Part shown: piece after piece, positions 15,462-24,117 of the stretch
Layout of the letters: each line of letters opens with the position of its first letter
How positions within the stretch are numbered: the stretch's first letter is position 1
The notes under the pieces: model-generated
Database searches by the model: none
What the model was told of the DNA's origin: nothing
The model's input: the letters and a program-made list of their open reading frames with translations, nothing else
Translations under genes and position numbers: made by a program
Assembly (NCBI GenBank): GCA_007571275.1
Contig: RKRS01000236.1
Span: 1 to 25,580, forward strand
DNA length: 25,580 nucleotides
From: Dehalococcoidia bacterium
GTDB taxonomy: Bacteria > Chloroflexota > Dehalococcoidia > Bin125
Reading direction: 5' to 3'

Positions 15462-15970
15462 CGACCGCCAAGCCGACCACGACGCTCGACGCCTCGCTGC
15501 CCACATCAGCAGCGAGTGACGCACACCACGCGCTGCCGCGACCGGTTCTGCCGCGACGGCCTCGATACGCCGGCCGGATGCCGGCCTGGGCCTGGCTCGC
15601 GGTGGTTGGACTCTGTATCGCCGCTGCGCTGCCGGTAGTCCGCGCGTCCAGCGTGACGGAAAGCGCGACGGAGCTACGAGCGCTGGAAGCGGAACGGGAG
15701 CGGCTGGATTCCGAGATCCGATCACTCGCCGCGCATGTCGGGCAGCTCGGCTCGTTGGCGCGAATCAAGCAGCAAGCCGAGCTCCGGTTCAACATGGTTC
15801 CCGCTCGTCCGACCGTGGTGCTCGATGTCGAGCAACCTCCCCCCGCTCGGGTCCTGCCGTCCAGATTCGCGCCCACCGCCGACCGATCAGGCGATGGCGA
15901 CGCCGAGTCCTGGCCACTGCTGGATCAGGCTGTCTGGGGCGCGATCTTCGACGTATTGATTTTCGAATAG
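15458..15970 (+). CDS. ftsL: FtsL/DivIC-like septum protein
   Basis: The 170-residue protein has a 42-residue cytoplasmic N-terminus, one membrane helix at about 43-62 (AWAWLAVVGLCIAAALPVV), a coiled coil at about 66-110 and an ARIKQQAELRFNMVPARPT segment. The last resembles the region after the coiled coil in FtsL and DivIC proteins. These bitopic proteins bind FtsQ/DivIB and hold FtsW and FtsI at the septum. Its place between rsmH and ftsI is the usual place of ftsL. The C-terminal 60 residues are Pro-rich and then unusually hydrophobic (WPLLDQAVWGAIFDVLIFE), beyond the typical family length. The GTG at 15458 overlaps the orf132 stop; it lacks a clear Shine-Dalgarno site, and no other start fits after the in-frame TAA at 15380. 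FtsL and DivIC cannot be told apart with certainty. Confidence 0.75.
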   Translation: MTTAKPTTTLDASLPTSAASDAHHALPRPVLPRRPRYAGRMPAWAWLAVVGLCIAAALPVVRASSVTESATELRALEAERERLDSEIRSLAAHVGQLGSLARIKQQAELRFNMVPARPTVVLDVEQPPPARVLPSRFAPTADRSGDGDAESWPLLDQAVWGAIFDVLIFE

Positions 15971-15995
15971 AGGCCGACGACGAAAGGACAGGGCG

Positions 15996-17945
15996 TTGGC
16001 GAGTTCGTCGTCGGGCAGCGGGTTTGAATCCGTCTCCACATGGCGGATCCGAGCAGTCATCGCGCTGCTGATCGGGCTCGCCGTGATCGTGGTCGTTCGT
16101 TTGGTCATGATCCAGGTCGTCGACCACGGATATCACGAGGCGTACGCCGACCGCACCTGGGCGATCGAGACCAAGGGCCCGCGCGGCGCGATTCTCGACC
16201 GCAACGGATTCCCGCTCGCCACCTCAATTGACGCTTGGGAAGTGCACGTCGATACACGACTCTGGGCGCGTTCCCAGTTCCAGCCTACCGACGCGTCGCG
16301 TCGTCTCGCTGAGCTGTTGCGCGAGTCCGAGTCGCGCGTCCTGGCGCTGGCCGCCCAGACTGCCGCTGCGGGCGGTCACGACGCGCTGATTGCCTATGGC
16401 CTGTCCAATGCGCTCGGCGCCCAGATCCACGCGGAGTCCCTGCACGGTGTCCAGGTTCGTAAAACATCATCACGCCGCTACATCGAAGGCTCGATGGCGG
16501 CGCCGGTCATCGGCCTGGTCGGCCGCGACGAACAGGGACTCGCCGGACTGGAGTATCAACTCGATGAAGTGTTGGCCGGGCAAGCCGGGTTGTTGGTACA
16601 GGAAGTTGACGGTCTCGGCCATCCGATTCCCTTCCAAACCCCGCGTGAGCTGCCCTATCAGGAAGGCGCGACCCTGGTCCTGACCATCGATCGCAACCTG
16701 CAGTGGCTGGCCGAAACCACGCTGCTCAAGTATGTGCAGCTGTGGGACGCGCAGGGCGGGCACATCATCATGATGGACCCAAACAACGGCGACATTCTCG
16801 CCCTCGCCTCGTTGCCGACATACGACCCGGAGCGGATCGACCTGAATCTGCCCGAGTCGATGGCCTTGCTCCGCTCACGCGCCGCCTCCGATATCTACGA
16901 GCCGGGTTCGACCTTCAAGGTCGTCACGATGGCCGCCGCCCTGGATGCCGGCATCGTCTCGCCCAACACCACCTTTCTCGATACAGGCGCCGTCGTCGTG
17001 GAGGACCGCACGATCAAGAACTTCGACCTCGCTTACCACGGCGAGCAGACGATGACCCAGATCCTGCAACGTTCGCTCAATACCGGGTCGGTCTGGGTGG
17101 CGCAGCAATTGGGCGCCCAGGCGTTCTATGCATACCTCTACAAGTTCGGCTTCGGCGACACCACGCAATCAGGGCTGCCCGGTGAGATCGGCGGCGTGGT
17201 CACCGACTCCTCCAGTATCCGATGGTCGCCGGCGCAGCTCGCCACCGACTCGTTCGGCCAGGGCATCGCCGTCACGCCGCTGCAAATGGTGCAGGCGTAC
17301 GCGACCATCGCACGCGGCGGCCAACCGATCCGCCCCCGCCTGGTCACGGCCATGATCACCGATGACGGCGTCGAGCGATTCGAGCCCCGCACCGCCCCGC
17401 GCGCGATCAGTGAAGAGACCGCGGCAACGCTGACCTGGATGATGCAGGCGGTCGTTGATGGCGTCGTGGGGCACCCGGCCCAGGTTGATGGTTGGCCGAT
17501 CGCCGGGAAATCCGGCACTTCGGATGTCGTTGAGGCAGGTGGTTATCTCGAGGATGAATCGATCGCCTCATTTGTCGGTTTTGCCCCAGCTGACGACCCG
17601 CGCGTGGTCGTCCTGGTTCGTATTGATCGCCCCCAGGGCGAGATCTTCGGCGGGATCGTCGCCGCGCCGATTTTCGCGGAGCTGATGCCTCAGGTGCTCC
17701 CATACCTTGGGGTTCCGCCGACTGCCTATGTCGCCGATCCGGGCGACTGGGAGACCGCGCCGACCGAGGATCCGGACGCTGAGCAAGGGCAGGAACAAGA
17801 AGAGAGCGAAGAGGAACAGGCCGCGCTGACCGCCGAGGTCAACGCTGAGGATGAAGACTCGGAAGACTCGCCAGACGGGAACCCCCCAGCTGAGACAGAC
17901 GTCGAAGATGACAACGATGAGCAATCTGAGGAAGCGGACGAATGA
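15996..17945 (+). CDS. ftsI: class B penicillin-binding protein, FtsI/PBP2-like septal transpeptidase
   Basis: The 649-residue protein has a membrane helix at about 20-40, the pedestal motifs RGAILDRNGFPLA and EYQLDEVLAG, and a complete transpeptidase domain. That domain has STFK with the acyl-enzyme Ser305, SLN at 360-362 and KSGTS at 505-509. It cross-links septal peptidoglycan outside the membrane as the partner of FtsW. There are no PASTA domains. The last 60 residues (590-649) are a low-complexity tail with 29 Asp or Glu residues, probably disordered and extracytoplasmic. The start is a TTG at 15996 with AAGGA seven bases upstream. It lies 25 bases after ftsL and overlaps murF as ATGA. 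Confidence 0.95.
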   Translation: MASSSSGSGFESVSTWRIRAVIALLIGLAVIVVVRLVMIQVVDHGYHEAYADRTWAIETKGPRGAILDRNGFPLATSIDAWEVHVDTRLWARSQFQPTDASRRLAELLRESESRVLALAAQTAAAGGHDALIAYGLSNALGAQIHAESLHGVQVRKTSSRRYIEGSMAAPVIGLVGRDEQGLAGLEYQLDEVLAGQAGLLVQEVDGLGHPIPFQTPRELPYQEGATLVLTIDRNLQWLAETTLLKYVQLWDAQGGHIIMMDPNNGDILALASLPTYDPERIDLNLPESMALLRSRAASDIYEPGSTFKVVTMAAALDAGIVSPNTTFLDTGAVVVEDRTIKNFDLAYHGEQTMTQILQRSLNTGSVWVAQQLGAQAFYAYLYKFGFGDTTQSGLPGEIGGVVTDSSSIRWSPAQLATDSFGQGIAVTPLQMVQAYATIARGGQPIRPRLVTAMITDDGVERFEPRTAPRAISEETAATLTWMMQAVVDGVVGHPAQVDGWPIAGKSGTSDVVEAGGYLEDESIASFVGFAPADDPRVVVLVRIDRPQGEIFGGIVAAPIFAELMPQVLPYLGVPPTAYVADPGDWETAPTEDPDAEQGQEQEESEEEQAALTAEVNAEDEDSEDSPDGNPPAETDVEDDNDEQSEEADE

Positions 17946-19306
17946 TCTCTTCCAACGACCTGGCTCAGCTTCTGGATGAGCAGCTGCTCAATCAGCCCGA
18001 CACGAGCGATGAGCCGTTCTCAGAAATCGTGATTGACTCTCGTGAGGCGTCGCCGCGTTCGTTGTTCGTCGCGCTGCGAGGCGAACGCCTGGATGGTCAT
18101 CAGTTCGTTGACCATGCGCTCCAGCGCGGCGCATCAGCGGCGATGGTCTCTGAAGCGTCCGGCCTGCGCGGACCAGCCATGTTCGTCGTCGCGGATCCAT
18201 TGTTCGCGCTCCAGGAGGCTGGACGTCGCTGGCGCAATCGGGTGACAGCGCAGGTCGTCGGTATCACCGGCAGTGTGGGCAAGACCACCCTGCGCGAGGC
18301 GACGTTCCAACTGCTCCGCCAGCACGTTCCGACCCATCAGTCGCCGCGCAACTTCAACGGCGACATCGGGCTGCCGATTGCGCTGCTCGGCATTGAACCT
18401 GATGCCGAATGGGCGGTGATCGAGATCGGGCCTTACTCACAGGCAGAGATGGAGCTGCTGGTCAGTTCGGCGAAGGCCGATCTCGGCATCGTCACCAACG
18501 TTGGACCAACCCATCTTGAGCGCTTCGGCAGCATCGCCGACACCGAGCGAATCAAGGGTCTGCTGCCGGCATCACTGCCCGAGCACGGGCTCGCGATCCT
18601 CAACGGCGACGATCCACGCGTGCGACGGATGGCGAGCCGCACGCGGGCCGCTGTCCTGACCTACGGATTCGGTTCCGATTGCGATCTGCGCGGATCGAAT
18701 GTCGTGAGCAAAGGGTTTGACGGTATCGAATTCACCCTCCACGACTCCCACAGTCACGAGCGGGTCAGGTTGCAGACGCCACTGGTCGGTACTCATCAAG
18801 CGATGACCGCGCTGGCCGCCTCGGCCGTCGGACTACGCGCCGGACTCACGCTCACCGAGATTGCGGAATCGTTGCGGCATCTACAGCCGGGATCACGTCT
18901 CGCCCGGCGCACTGCCTGGAACGGTGCGACCATCATCGACGATTCCTACAACGCCGCGCCGCTCTCGATGCAGGCTGCGCTGGATCTGCTGACCGATTGC
19001 CAGCCGCGGCGCATCGCCCTGCTCGGCGACATGTTCGAGCTCGGCACGGAGGAGCAGGCGGCGCATCAGGCGCTCGGCATATATGCAGCCGATCGCTGTG
19101 ACTGGTTGATCGGCGTCGGCGCGCGATCGCGGCAGGTCGTGGAGTCGGCGCGCGAGGCGGGACACGCTCAGGCCTGTTGGGTGGCAGAGCCGGGACAGGC
19201 AGCCGACATCCTGCGACACTCACTGACGGCCAACGACACCGTGCTGATTAAAGCGTCACACGCCATGCACCTCGAGGCCGTCGTGGAGAGGCTGGCGGCC
19301 TCGTGA
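17942..19306 (+). CDS. murF: UDP-N-acetylmuramoyl-tripeptide--D-alanyl-D-alanine ligase MurF
   Basis: The 454-residue Mur ligase has the three expected parts: an N-terminal UDP-binding domain (IVIDSREASPRSLFVALRGE), the ATP-binding GITGSVGKTT at 107-116, and a C-terminal domain with DDSYNAAPLSMQAAL. The last is the MurF-specific form; MurE would have a DYAHTP-type motif. It adds D-Ala-D-Ala to the muramyl tripeptide in the cytoplasm. The usual EMGANHPGEI segment reads EIGPYSQAEM here, a notable change near the catalytic glutamate. It follows ftsI directly with a 4-base overlap, so the murE gene normally found between them is absent. Its end overlaps mraY as GTGA. Confidence 0.93.
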   Translation: MISSNDLAQLLDEQLLNQPDTSDEPFSEIVIDSREASPRSLFVALRGERLDGHQFVDHALQRGASAAMVSEASGLRGPAMFVVADPLFALQEAGRRWRNRVTAQVVGITGSVGKTTLREATFQLLRQHVPTHQSPRNFNGDIGLPIALLGIEPDAEWAVIEIGPYSQAEMELLVSSAKADLGIVTNVGPTHLERFGSIADTERIKGLLPASLPEHGLAILNGDDPRVRRMASRTRAAVLTYGFGSDCDLRGSNVVSKGFDGIEFTLHDSHSHERVRLQTPLVGTHQAMTALAASAVGLRAGLTLTEIAESLRHLQPGSRLARRTAWNGATIIDDSYNAAPLSMQAALDLLTDCQPRRIALLGDMFELGTEEQAAHQALGIYAADRCDWLIGVGARSRQVVESAREAGHAQACWVAEPGQAADILRHSLTANDTVLIKASHAMHLEAVVERLAAS

Positions 19307-20292
19307 CGACGTTCTCGCTAGGCACCGCCGGGATCGCCTTCGCCTGTGCGCTGTTTGTGGGTCCGTTGCTGATCGGTTGGTTGCAACAGCGCAGCGCCGG
19401 CAAATCCATCTCGGACGAGGGTCCGGCCAGCCACATGGTGAAGGCTGGCACGCCGACGATGGGCGGCCTGATCTTCCTCGTTCCGATCGTGATCCTGACC
19501 ATCGCCACCAATCTGGTCGAGGGCGACCGTTGGTCGATCCTCCTGCCGTTGGTCGGCATCGTTGCGCTGGGCGCGCTCGGCTACGTCGATGATCTCGGCA
19601 CGCTCATTGGCCGCGTGCAGGCGGGACTGACCTGGAAGCTGAAGTTTGGCCTGCTCGCGCTGTTCTCGGTCGCGGTTGGCCTGGTTCTCTATTTCGCGCT
19701 CGATGTCCAGTCACTCAATGTGCCCTGGGCCGGACAGTTTTCGCTCGGTCCGGTCTACATCGTGATTGCGGCGGTGACCGTCTTCGCGACGATCATCTCG
19801 GTGGCCATCTCTGACGGTCTCGACACGCTCTGCGGCGGCACGGGCGCGATCGCCATCGCATCGTTTGGCGTGATCGCCGTTGGCCAGGAGCAGGACTTCC
19901 TGGTTCGGTTCGCCTTTACCACTGTCGGCGCGTTGCTCGGGTTTCTCTGGTTCAACGCGCATCCGGCCAGGATCTTCATGGGCGACACCGGCGCGATGGC
20001 GCTGGGCGGCACACTGGCGATCATCGCGCTAATGACCGGCCATTGGTTGCTGCTCCCCGTGATCGGCATCGTCTTCGTGCTCGAAGCGGCGTCCGACATC
20101 GTCCAGGTCGGCTGGTTCAAATGGACCCGACGTCGCAGCGGCGAGGGGCGACGCGTCTTCCGCATGGCGCCGCTGCACAATCACTTCGAGATGGGCGGCT
20201 GGTCCGAGCCACAGATTGTCACGCGCTTCTGGCTGATTGGCATGGCTGGCGGCATCCTGGGCATCGCCCTGGCCTTGCAGGTACCCAAGTGA
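19303..20292 (+). CDS. mraY: phospho-N-acetylmuramoyl-pentapeptide-transferase MraY
   Basis: The 329-residue polytopic membrane enzyme transfers phospho-MurNAc-pentapeptide to undecaprenyl phosphate to make lipid I. It has KAGTPTMGG near 47-55, the Mg-binding pair Asp96-Asp97 in GYVDDLG, SDGLDTL with Asp171, ARIFMGDTGAMALGG, and the C-terminal MAPLHNHFEMGGW histidine motif. The usual AVNLTDGLDGLA reads SVAISDGLDTLC, which replaces a normally conserved asparagine with Ala168. MAPLHNHFE differs from the common PIHHHFE by one histidine. The GTG start overlaps murF (GTGA), and the stop overlaps the murD GTG in the same way. The slightly short length is still within family range. Confidence 0.95.
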   Translation: MTTFSLGTAGIAFACALFVGPLLIGWLQQRSAGKSISDEGPASHMVKAGTPTMGGLIFLVPIVILTIATNLVEGDRWSILLPLVGIVALGALGYVDDLGTLIGRVQAGLTWKLKFGLLALFSVAVGLVLYFALDVQSLNVPWAGQFSLGPVYIVIAAVTVFATIISVAISDGLDTLCGGTGAIAIASFGVIAVGQEQDFLVRFAFTTVGALLGFLWFNAHPARIFMGDTGAMALGGTLAIIALMTGHWLLLPVIGIVFVLEAASDIVQVGWFKWTRRRSGEGRRVFRMAPLHNHFEMGGWSEPQIVTRFWLIGMAGGILGIALALQVPK

Positions 20293-21641
20293 CGCTGCCT
20301 GTTCCCAGCGAGGCACCAACAAGCTTCAACGGTCAACGGATCGCCGTCGTCGGTCTCGGGATCGAGGGGCGGGACGCGCTGCAGTTCCTCGAGCGCGAGC
20401 GAGCGGACATTATCCGGGTCGACCGCAATCCGGAACGGGCAGACCGCTCGCAGGACGACCTGTCAGTACTTGACCAGGTCGACGGCGTGATCGCCAGTCA
20501 AGGAGTGCATTATCAGCTGCCGCTACTCGTTGAGGCGGATCGACGTGGCATCCCCGTGTACGGACCGATGCAGGTCTTCCTCGAGCGTTGTCCCGCGCCG
20601 GTGATTGGCATCACTGGCAGCGCCGGCAAGACGACCACCACGACGCTGACGCACCTGATGCTCCAGGCGGCCGGGATCCCATGTCATCTGGGCGGCAACA
20701 TCGGCCGAGGGCTACTCGGTCAGCTGCCAGATATCTCTACTGAGGGCACGGTGGTCGCCGAGATCTCGCATACGCAGCTCCTGCGGACAACACGCAGCCC
20801 AGAGCGAGCCGCGCTCCTGAACATCACCAGAAATCACCTGGATCAATTCAGTTGGGCTGAATACCAGGAACTGAAACACCGCATCGTCGAGTACCAGTCC
20901 GCCCGCGACATCGTGGTGTTGCCGTTCGGCGATCCACTTGCCAGCGCGGCCGTATGTCGGACTGAGGCCAGCCAGCGCTGGTTCGGAATCGGCGCGCCGT
21001 CGACGCCGTCGTGCTGCACGGTCCGCAGCGATGGAGCGCACATCTTCCGCAACGACCGTCCGGTGATGCCCGTCGAGGACATCTTGCTTCCCGGCGAACA
21101 CAACTTGCGCAACGCCCTGGCGGCGCTCGCCATCGTGGGCGGGCTCGTGCCGGATGACGTCGCCGCCGACGTGCTGAGAACGTTCAGCGGCGTTCCACAT
21201 CGCCTCGAGTTGGTCGCCGAGATCAACAATGTCAGATTCATCAATGACTCAATCGCGACGACGCCTGAACGAACCTTGGCCGGGCTCAAGGCCACGGACG
21301 GTCCGCTGATCTTGATGTTGGGCGGGCGCGACAAGCAGTTACCGCTTGATCCGCTCCTCGAGGAGCTGAAGCGTCAGGTTCGACGGGTCGTGCTGTTCGG
21401 TGAAGCCGCGCCTGAATGGACGGCCTGGCTCTCGCGGCGCGGCGTCGAAGCGACGAATGCCGGCGCGTTTGCGTCGGCATTCGCCCAGGCCACCGATCAT
21501 GCCCAATCAGGTGAAGCAGTACTGATGTCGCCTGGCGGGACGTCATTCGACGCCTACCCCAACTTCGAATCCCGTGGGCAACACTTCCGCGACCTCGTTC
21601 ATGAGTGGGCGGAGACCAGGAGGTCGTCGGATGAGCACTGA
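20289..21641 (+). CDS. murD: UDP-N-acetylmuramoyl-L-alanine--D-glutamate ligase MurD
   Basis: From the GTG at 20289 the protein has 450 residues. It has the N-terminal Rossmann-like VVGLGIEGRDAL, the ATP loop GITGSAGKTT at 107-116, His183, a probable carbamylated Lys196 (EYQELKHR) and NDSIATTPERTLAGL in the C-terminal domain. It adds D-glutamate to UDP-MurNAc-L-Ala in the cytoplasm. Two motifs differ from the usual form: ELSSFQL reads EISHTQL (residues 158-164), and DHLDRH reads NHLDQF (182-187), although the histidine remains. The frame is open further upstream, but that part shadows mraY; the GTGA overlap with the mraY stop decides the start. The end overlaps ftsW by 11 bases. Confidence 0.93.
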   Translation: MTLPVPSEAPTSFNGQRIAVVGLGIEGRDALQFLERERADIIRVDRNPERADRSQDDLSVLDQVDGVIASQGVHYQLPLLVEADRRGIPVYGPMQVFLERCPAPVIGITGSAGKTTTTTLTHLMLQAAGIPCHLGGNIGRGLLGQLPDISTEGTVVAEISHTQLLRTTRSPERAALLNITRNHLDQFSWAEYQELKHRIVEYQSARDIVVLPFGDPLASAAVCRTEASQRWFGIGAPSTPSCCTVRSDGAHIFRNDRPVMPVEDILLPGEHNLRNALAALAIVGGLVPDDVAADVLRTFSGVPHRLELVAEINNVRFINDSIATTPERTLAGLKATDGPLILMLGGRDKQLPLDPLLEELKRQVRRVVLFGEAAPEWTAWLSRRGVEATNAGAFASAFAQATDHAQSGEAVLMSPGGTSFDAYPNFESRGQHFRDLVHEWAETRRSSDEH

Positions 21642-23001
21642 GCGAGCGGCCGTTCCTGAGGCGTCGCCGGGATCATTGGGCGTTCTGGGTCGAGTTCGAG
21701 TGCCAACTCCTCGCTCGACCGGGAAGCTCCGCCCGGATGATGACTTCACGGTCGGGCAGCGTGTCATCCGACGCCTGCGACGCCCTGCGTCTCCCCCGGA
21801 CTGGGTGCTGATCGGATCGGTGATGGCGCTGGTCTTTATCGGCCTGATCTTCGTCTTCTCGTCTTCATTCGCCATCTCTCAGGAGCTGCACGGCAACACG
21901 CGATACTTCGCTACTCGCCAGTTGATCGGCGCAAGCATTGGCCTGGTCGCCTTCATTCTTCTGGCCCGCATCGACTACCGCATCTGGCAACGACTCTCGT
22001 CGCCGATCATCTGGGTCTCGTTAGCGCTGCTGGCCGCGGTCCTGATTCCCGGCGTCGGACATGAGGAAAACGGCGCCCAGCGCTGGATTCAGATTGGTTC
22101 GCTGCCGGCGCTGCAGCCATCCGAGTTTGCCAAGCTGGCGGTCTGCATCTACATCGCCGCCTGGCTCGCGGCCAAGGGTGACGACATCAAGCGCATTCCG
22201 CTTGGCCTGGTTCCCTTCTGCCTGATCATCGGCGTCATTGGCGCGCTGCTCATGCTCGAGCCCGACCTCGGCACCTTCGCTGCGATTGCCTGCATCGGTG
22301 TGGTCATGTTCTTTCTGGGCGGCGCGACGATCCGTCACATGTCGATACTGCTGGCCGGTGGTTCCGCCGTGCTCTTTGCCATCGTCGTCGTCGCCGGATA
22401 TGGCATGGAGCGCATCCGCGCCTTCTTTAACGCCGAGGAGGTGGCTCAGGAAGCCGGGTTCCAGATCATCAATCTCGTCTCAACACTCGGCTCCGGCGGA
22501 CTCACCGGAGTAGGGCTGGGCGCTTCGCGACAGAAGTTCTTCTACGTTCCCTCTGCCCACACCGATGGCGTCTTTGCGATCATCGGCGAGGAAACGGGCA
22601 TCCTCGGCGGGTTGATCGTGCTTTCGGTCTTCGCTCTGCTGATCTACCGCGGCATCCGGGCCGGGATGCGGGCCGAGGATCGATTCGGGACACTCCTCGC
22701 CTTTGGCATCGTCGCCTGGTTCGCGTTGCAGGCATTCTTCAACGTTGCCGGCGTAACGCGCACCATCGTGCTGACGGGCATCCCGCTGCCGTTCCTCAGT
22801 TTTGGTTCCTCGGCGTTGATCGCATCAATGGCTGCTGCCGGCATCCTCGTCTCCATCTCTCGACACGGTCGCGGGACGATGCCCAAAGCAGCTGACCCGC
22901 CGCTCCATGATCAGCGGCCGACTCGTGATGTCGCGCCGATGAGCGAGACCAAACGGCCGACCATCTCTCTCTTCCACGGTGGACGCGGGGACGGTACTTG
23001 A
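21631..23001 (+). CDS. ftsW: SEDS-family peptidoglycan glycosyltransferase FtsW
   Basis: The 456-residue protein has a 57-residue basic cytoplasmic N-terminus and then about ten membrane helices. SEDS motifs include GAQRWIQIGSLPALQPSEFAK, LLEPDLGT, SAHTDGVFAIIGEE and GIPLPFLSFGSSALI. It polymerises lipid II into glycan strands at the septum together with FtsI; the aspartate in the AHTDGVF loop matches the region of the catalytic acid. The ATG at 21631 is chosen because a full AGGAGG lies seven bases upstream, inside murD, giving an 11-base overlap. The C-terminal 50 residues are a hydrophilic cytoplasmic tail. The stop overlaps the murG ATG (TGATG). FtsW is preferred over RodA because of the dcw context. 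Confidence 0.95.
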   Translation: MSTERAAVPEASPGSLGVLGRVRVPTPRSTGKLRPDDDFTVGQRVIRRLRRPASPPDWVLIGSVMALVFIGLIFVFSSSFAISQELHGNTRYFATRQLIGASIGLVAFILLARIDYRIWQRLSSPIIWVSLALLAAVLIPGVGHEENGAQRWIQIGSLPALQPSEFAKLAVCIYIAAWLAAKGDDIKRIPLGLVPFCLIIGVIGALLMLEPDLGTFAAIACIGVVMFFLGGATIRHMSILLAGGSAVLFAIVVVAGYGMERIRAFFNAEEVAQEAGFQIINLVSTLGSGGLTGVGLGASRQKFFYVPSAHTDGVFAIIGEETGILGGLIVLSVFALLIYRGIRAGMRAEDRFGTLLAFGIVAWFALQAFFNVAGVTRTIVLTGIPLPFLSFGSSALIASMAAAGILVSISRHGRGTMPKAADPPLHDQRPTRDVAPMSETKRPTISLFHGGRGDGT

Positions 23002-24110
23002 TGAGCGCGATGCGAATCCTGCTTGCCGGCGGCGGTTCGGGCGGCCACGTCTTTCCCGCTTTTGCGGTGTCCGACGCACTGCGCAACGCCCTCGAAGAAC
23101 GTGGCGACCGCGTTAAGTTTCGCTTCGCCGGCACCGCCGATGGCATCGAGTCGGAACTTGCCGTAGAAGCCGGATTGCCCTACTCGACGATCTCAGCGCG
23201 AGCGCTGCGCGGGCGCAATGCGTTCTCGCAGCTGCTCTCGCTGGGCGCGACCGCAACCGGCGTGCTCGATGCGCTCGCGCTGATGCTTCGCTACCGACCG
23301 CACGTCGTCTTTCTGACCGGCGGGTACGTGTCCGCTCCGGTCGGAGTCGCGGCATGGTTAGCTCGACGGCCGATCGTCTTGCTTCAGCCCGATATTGAGC
23401 CAGGCTGGACGTTGCGCGCGCTCGCTCCCTTCGCCAGCAAGATTTGCGTCACCCACCAGCGCTCCACCGAGCGCTACCGCGCAGGCAAGGCGGTCGTGAC
23501 CGGCTACCCGCTGCGGCCCGGCTTCGACGATCTGGACAAGCCGCTGGCTCGCGCGCACTTCCAACTCAATGGCGGGTCGGCGCTGCTGGTCACCGGCGCT
23601 GTCCGCGGCGCCCAGCGGATCAACGACTGCGTCGCTAAGCATCTCGAGCAGATGTTGTCGCGGACCCAACTCATTCACATCTCGGGACGGAACGACTTCG
23701 ATCGCCTGTCGAAGCTGCGTGAGGCGTTACCCGCGAAGCTGCAGTCTCGCTATCGGCTCTATTCCTACATGTCCGAAGAAATGCCGCTCGCGCTGGCCGC
23801 CTGCGATCTGGCGGTATCTCGAGCCGGCGCTTCTGTGATGGGTGAGTACCCCGCGGCAGGGTTGCCCGCTGTGCTCGCGCCGTTAGGCGAGGCAGGCGGA
23901 CACCAACGCTTCAACGCAGCATTGCTTGCCGACGCCGGCGGAGCGGTCGTCCTGGAAGATGAGCGTCTGACCGACGACCTGTTCGATCTGGTGATGGGGC
24001 TTCTGGCCGACCGCGAACGTCTGCAATCGATGCGCGACTCGATGCTCAGACTTCGCCGAACCGACGCTGCGCGCCGCATTGCCGAAGTGATCATCGGTGT
24101 GGCAAAGTGA
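23001..24110 (+). CDS. murG: MurG-like UDP-GlcNAc transferase (lipid II synthase), divergent
   Basis: The 369-residue GT-B protein lies where MurG is expected. It has GGGSGGHVFPA at 10-20, GGYVSAPVGVAA, SRAGASVMGEYPAAG and HQRFNAALL, which covers much of the donor and acceptor site. MurG adds GlcNAc to lipid I at the inner membrane face. Several residues considered invariant in MurG are changed. An ungapped alignment of the E. coli segment VVLHEQNGIAGLTN with IVLLQPDIEPGWTL here replaces the His, Glu and two Asn. GGSQGA reads GAVRGA, losing a serine. This may be a lineage variant. The ATG at 23001 overlaps the ftsW stop by one base; a TTG just before it is less likely. murC follows after seven bases. 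Confidence 0.88.
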   Translation: MSAMRILLAGGGSGGHVFPAFAVSDALRNALEERGDRVKFRFAGTADGIESELAVEAGLPYSTISARALRGRNAFSQLLSLGATATGVLDALALMLRYRPHVVFLTGGYVSAPVGVAAWLARRPIVLLQPDIEPGWTLRALAPFASKICVTHQRSTERYRAGKAVVTGYPLRPGFDDLDKPLARAHFQLNGGSALLVTGAVRGAQRINDCVAKHLEQMLSRTQLIHISGRNDFDRLSKLREALPAKLQSRYRLYSYMSEEMPLALAACDLAVSRAGASVMGEYPAAGLPAVLAPLGEAGGHQRFNAALLADAGGAVVLEDERLTDDLFDLVMGLLADRERLQSMRDSMLRLRRTDAARRIAEVIIGVAK

Positions 24111-24117
24111 CGTAACG

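Noticed and set aside
15350..15470. Internal promoter for ftsL using TTGACT near 15369
   Set aside because: The -35-like hexamer has no acceptable -10 at 16-18 bases, only GC-rich sequence.
15283..15876. 197-codon - strand frame opposite ftsL and the rsmH-ftsL gap
   Set aside because: Ser/Arg/Ala-rich low-information sequence opposite a convincing ftsL gene, with no ribosome site or motif.
20043..20288. Upstream extension of murD
   Set aside because: It overlaps mraY out of frame; the GTG at 20289 gives the normal MurD N-terminus and a GTGA junction.
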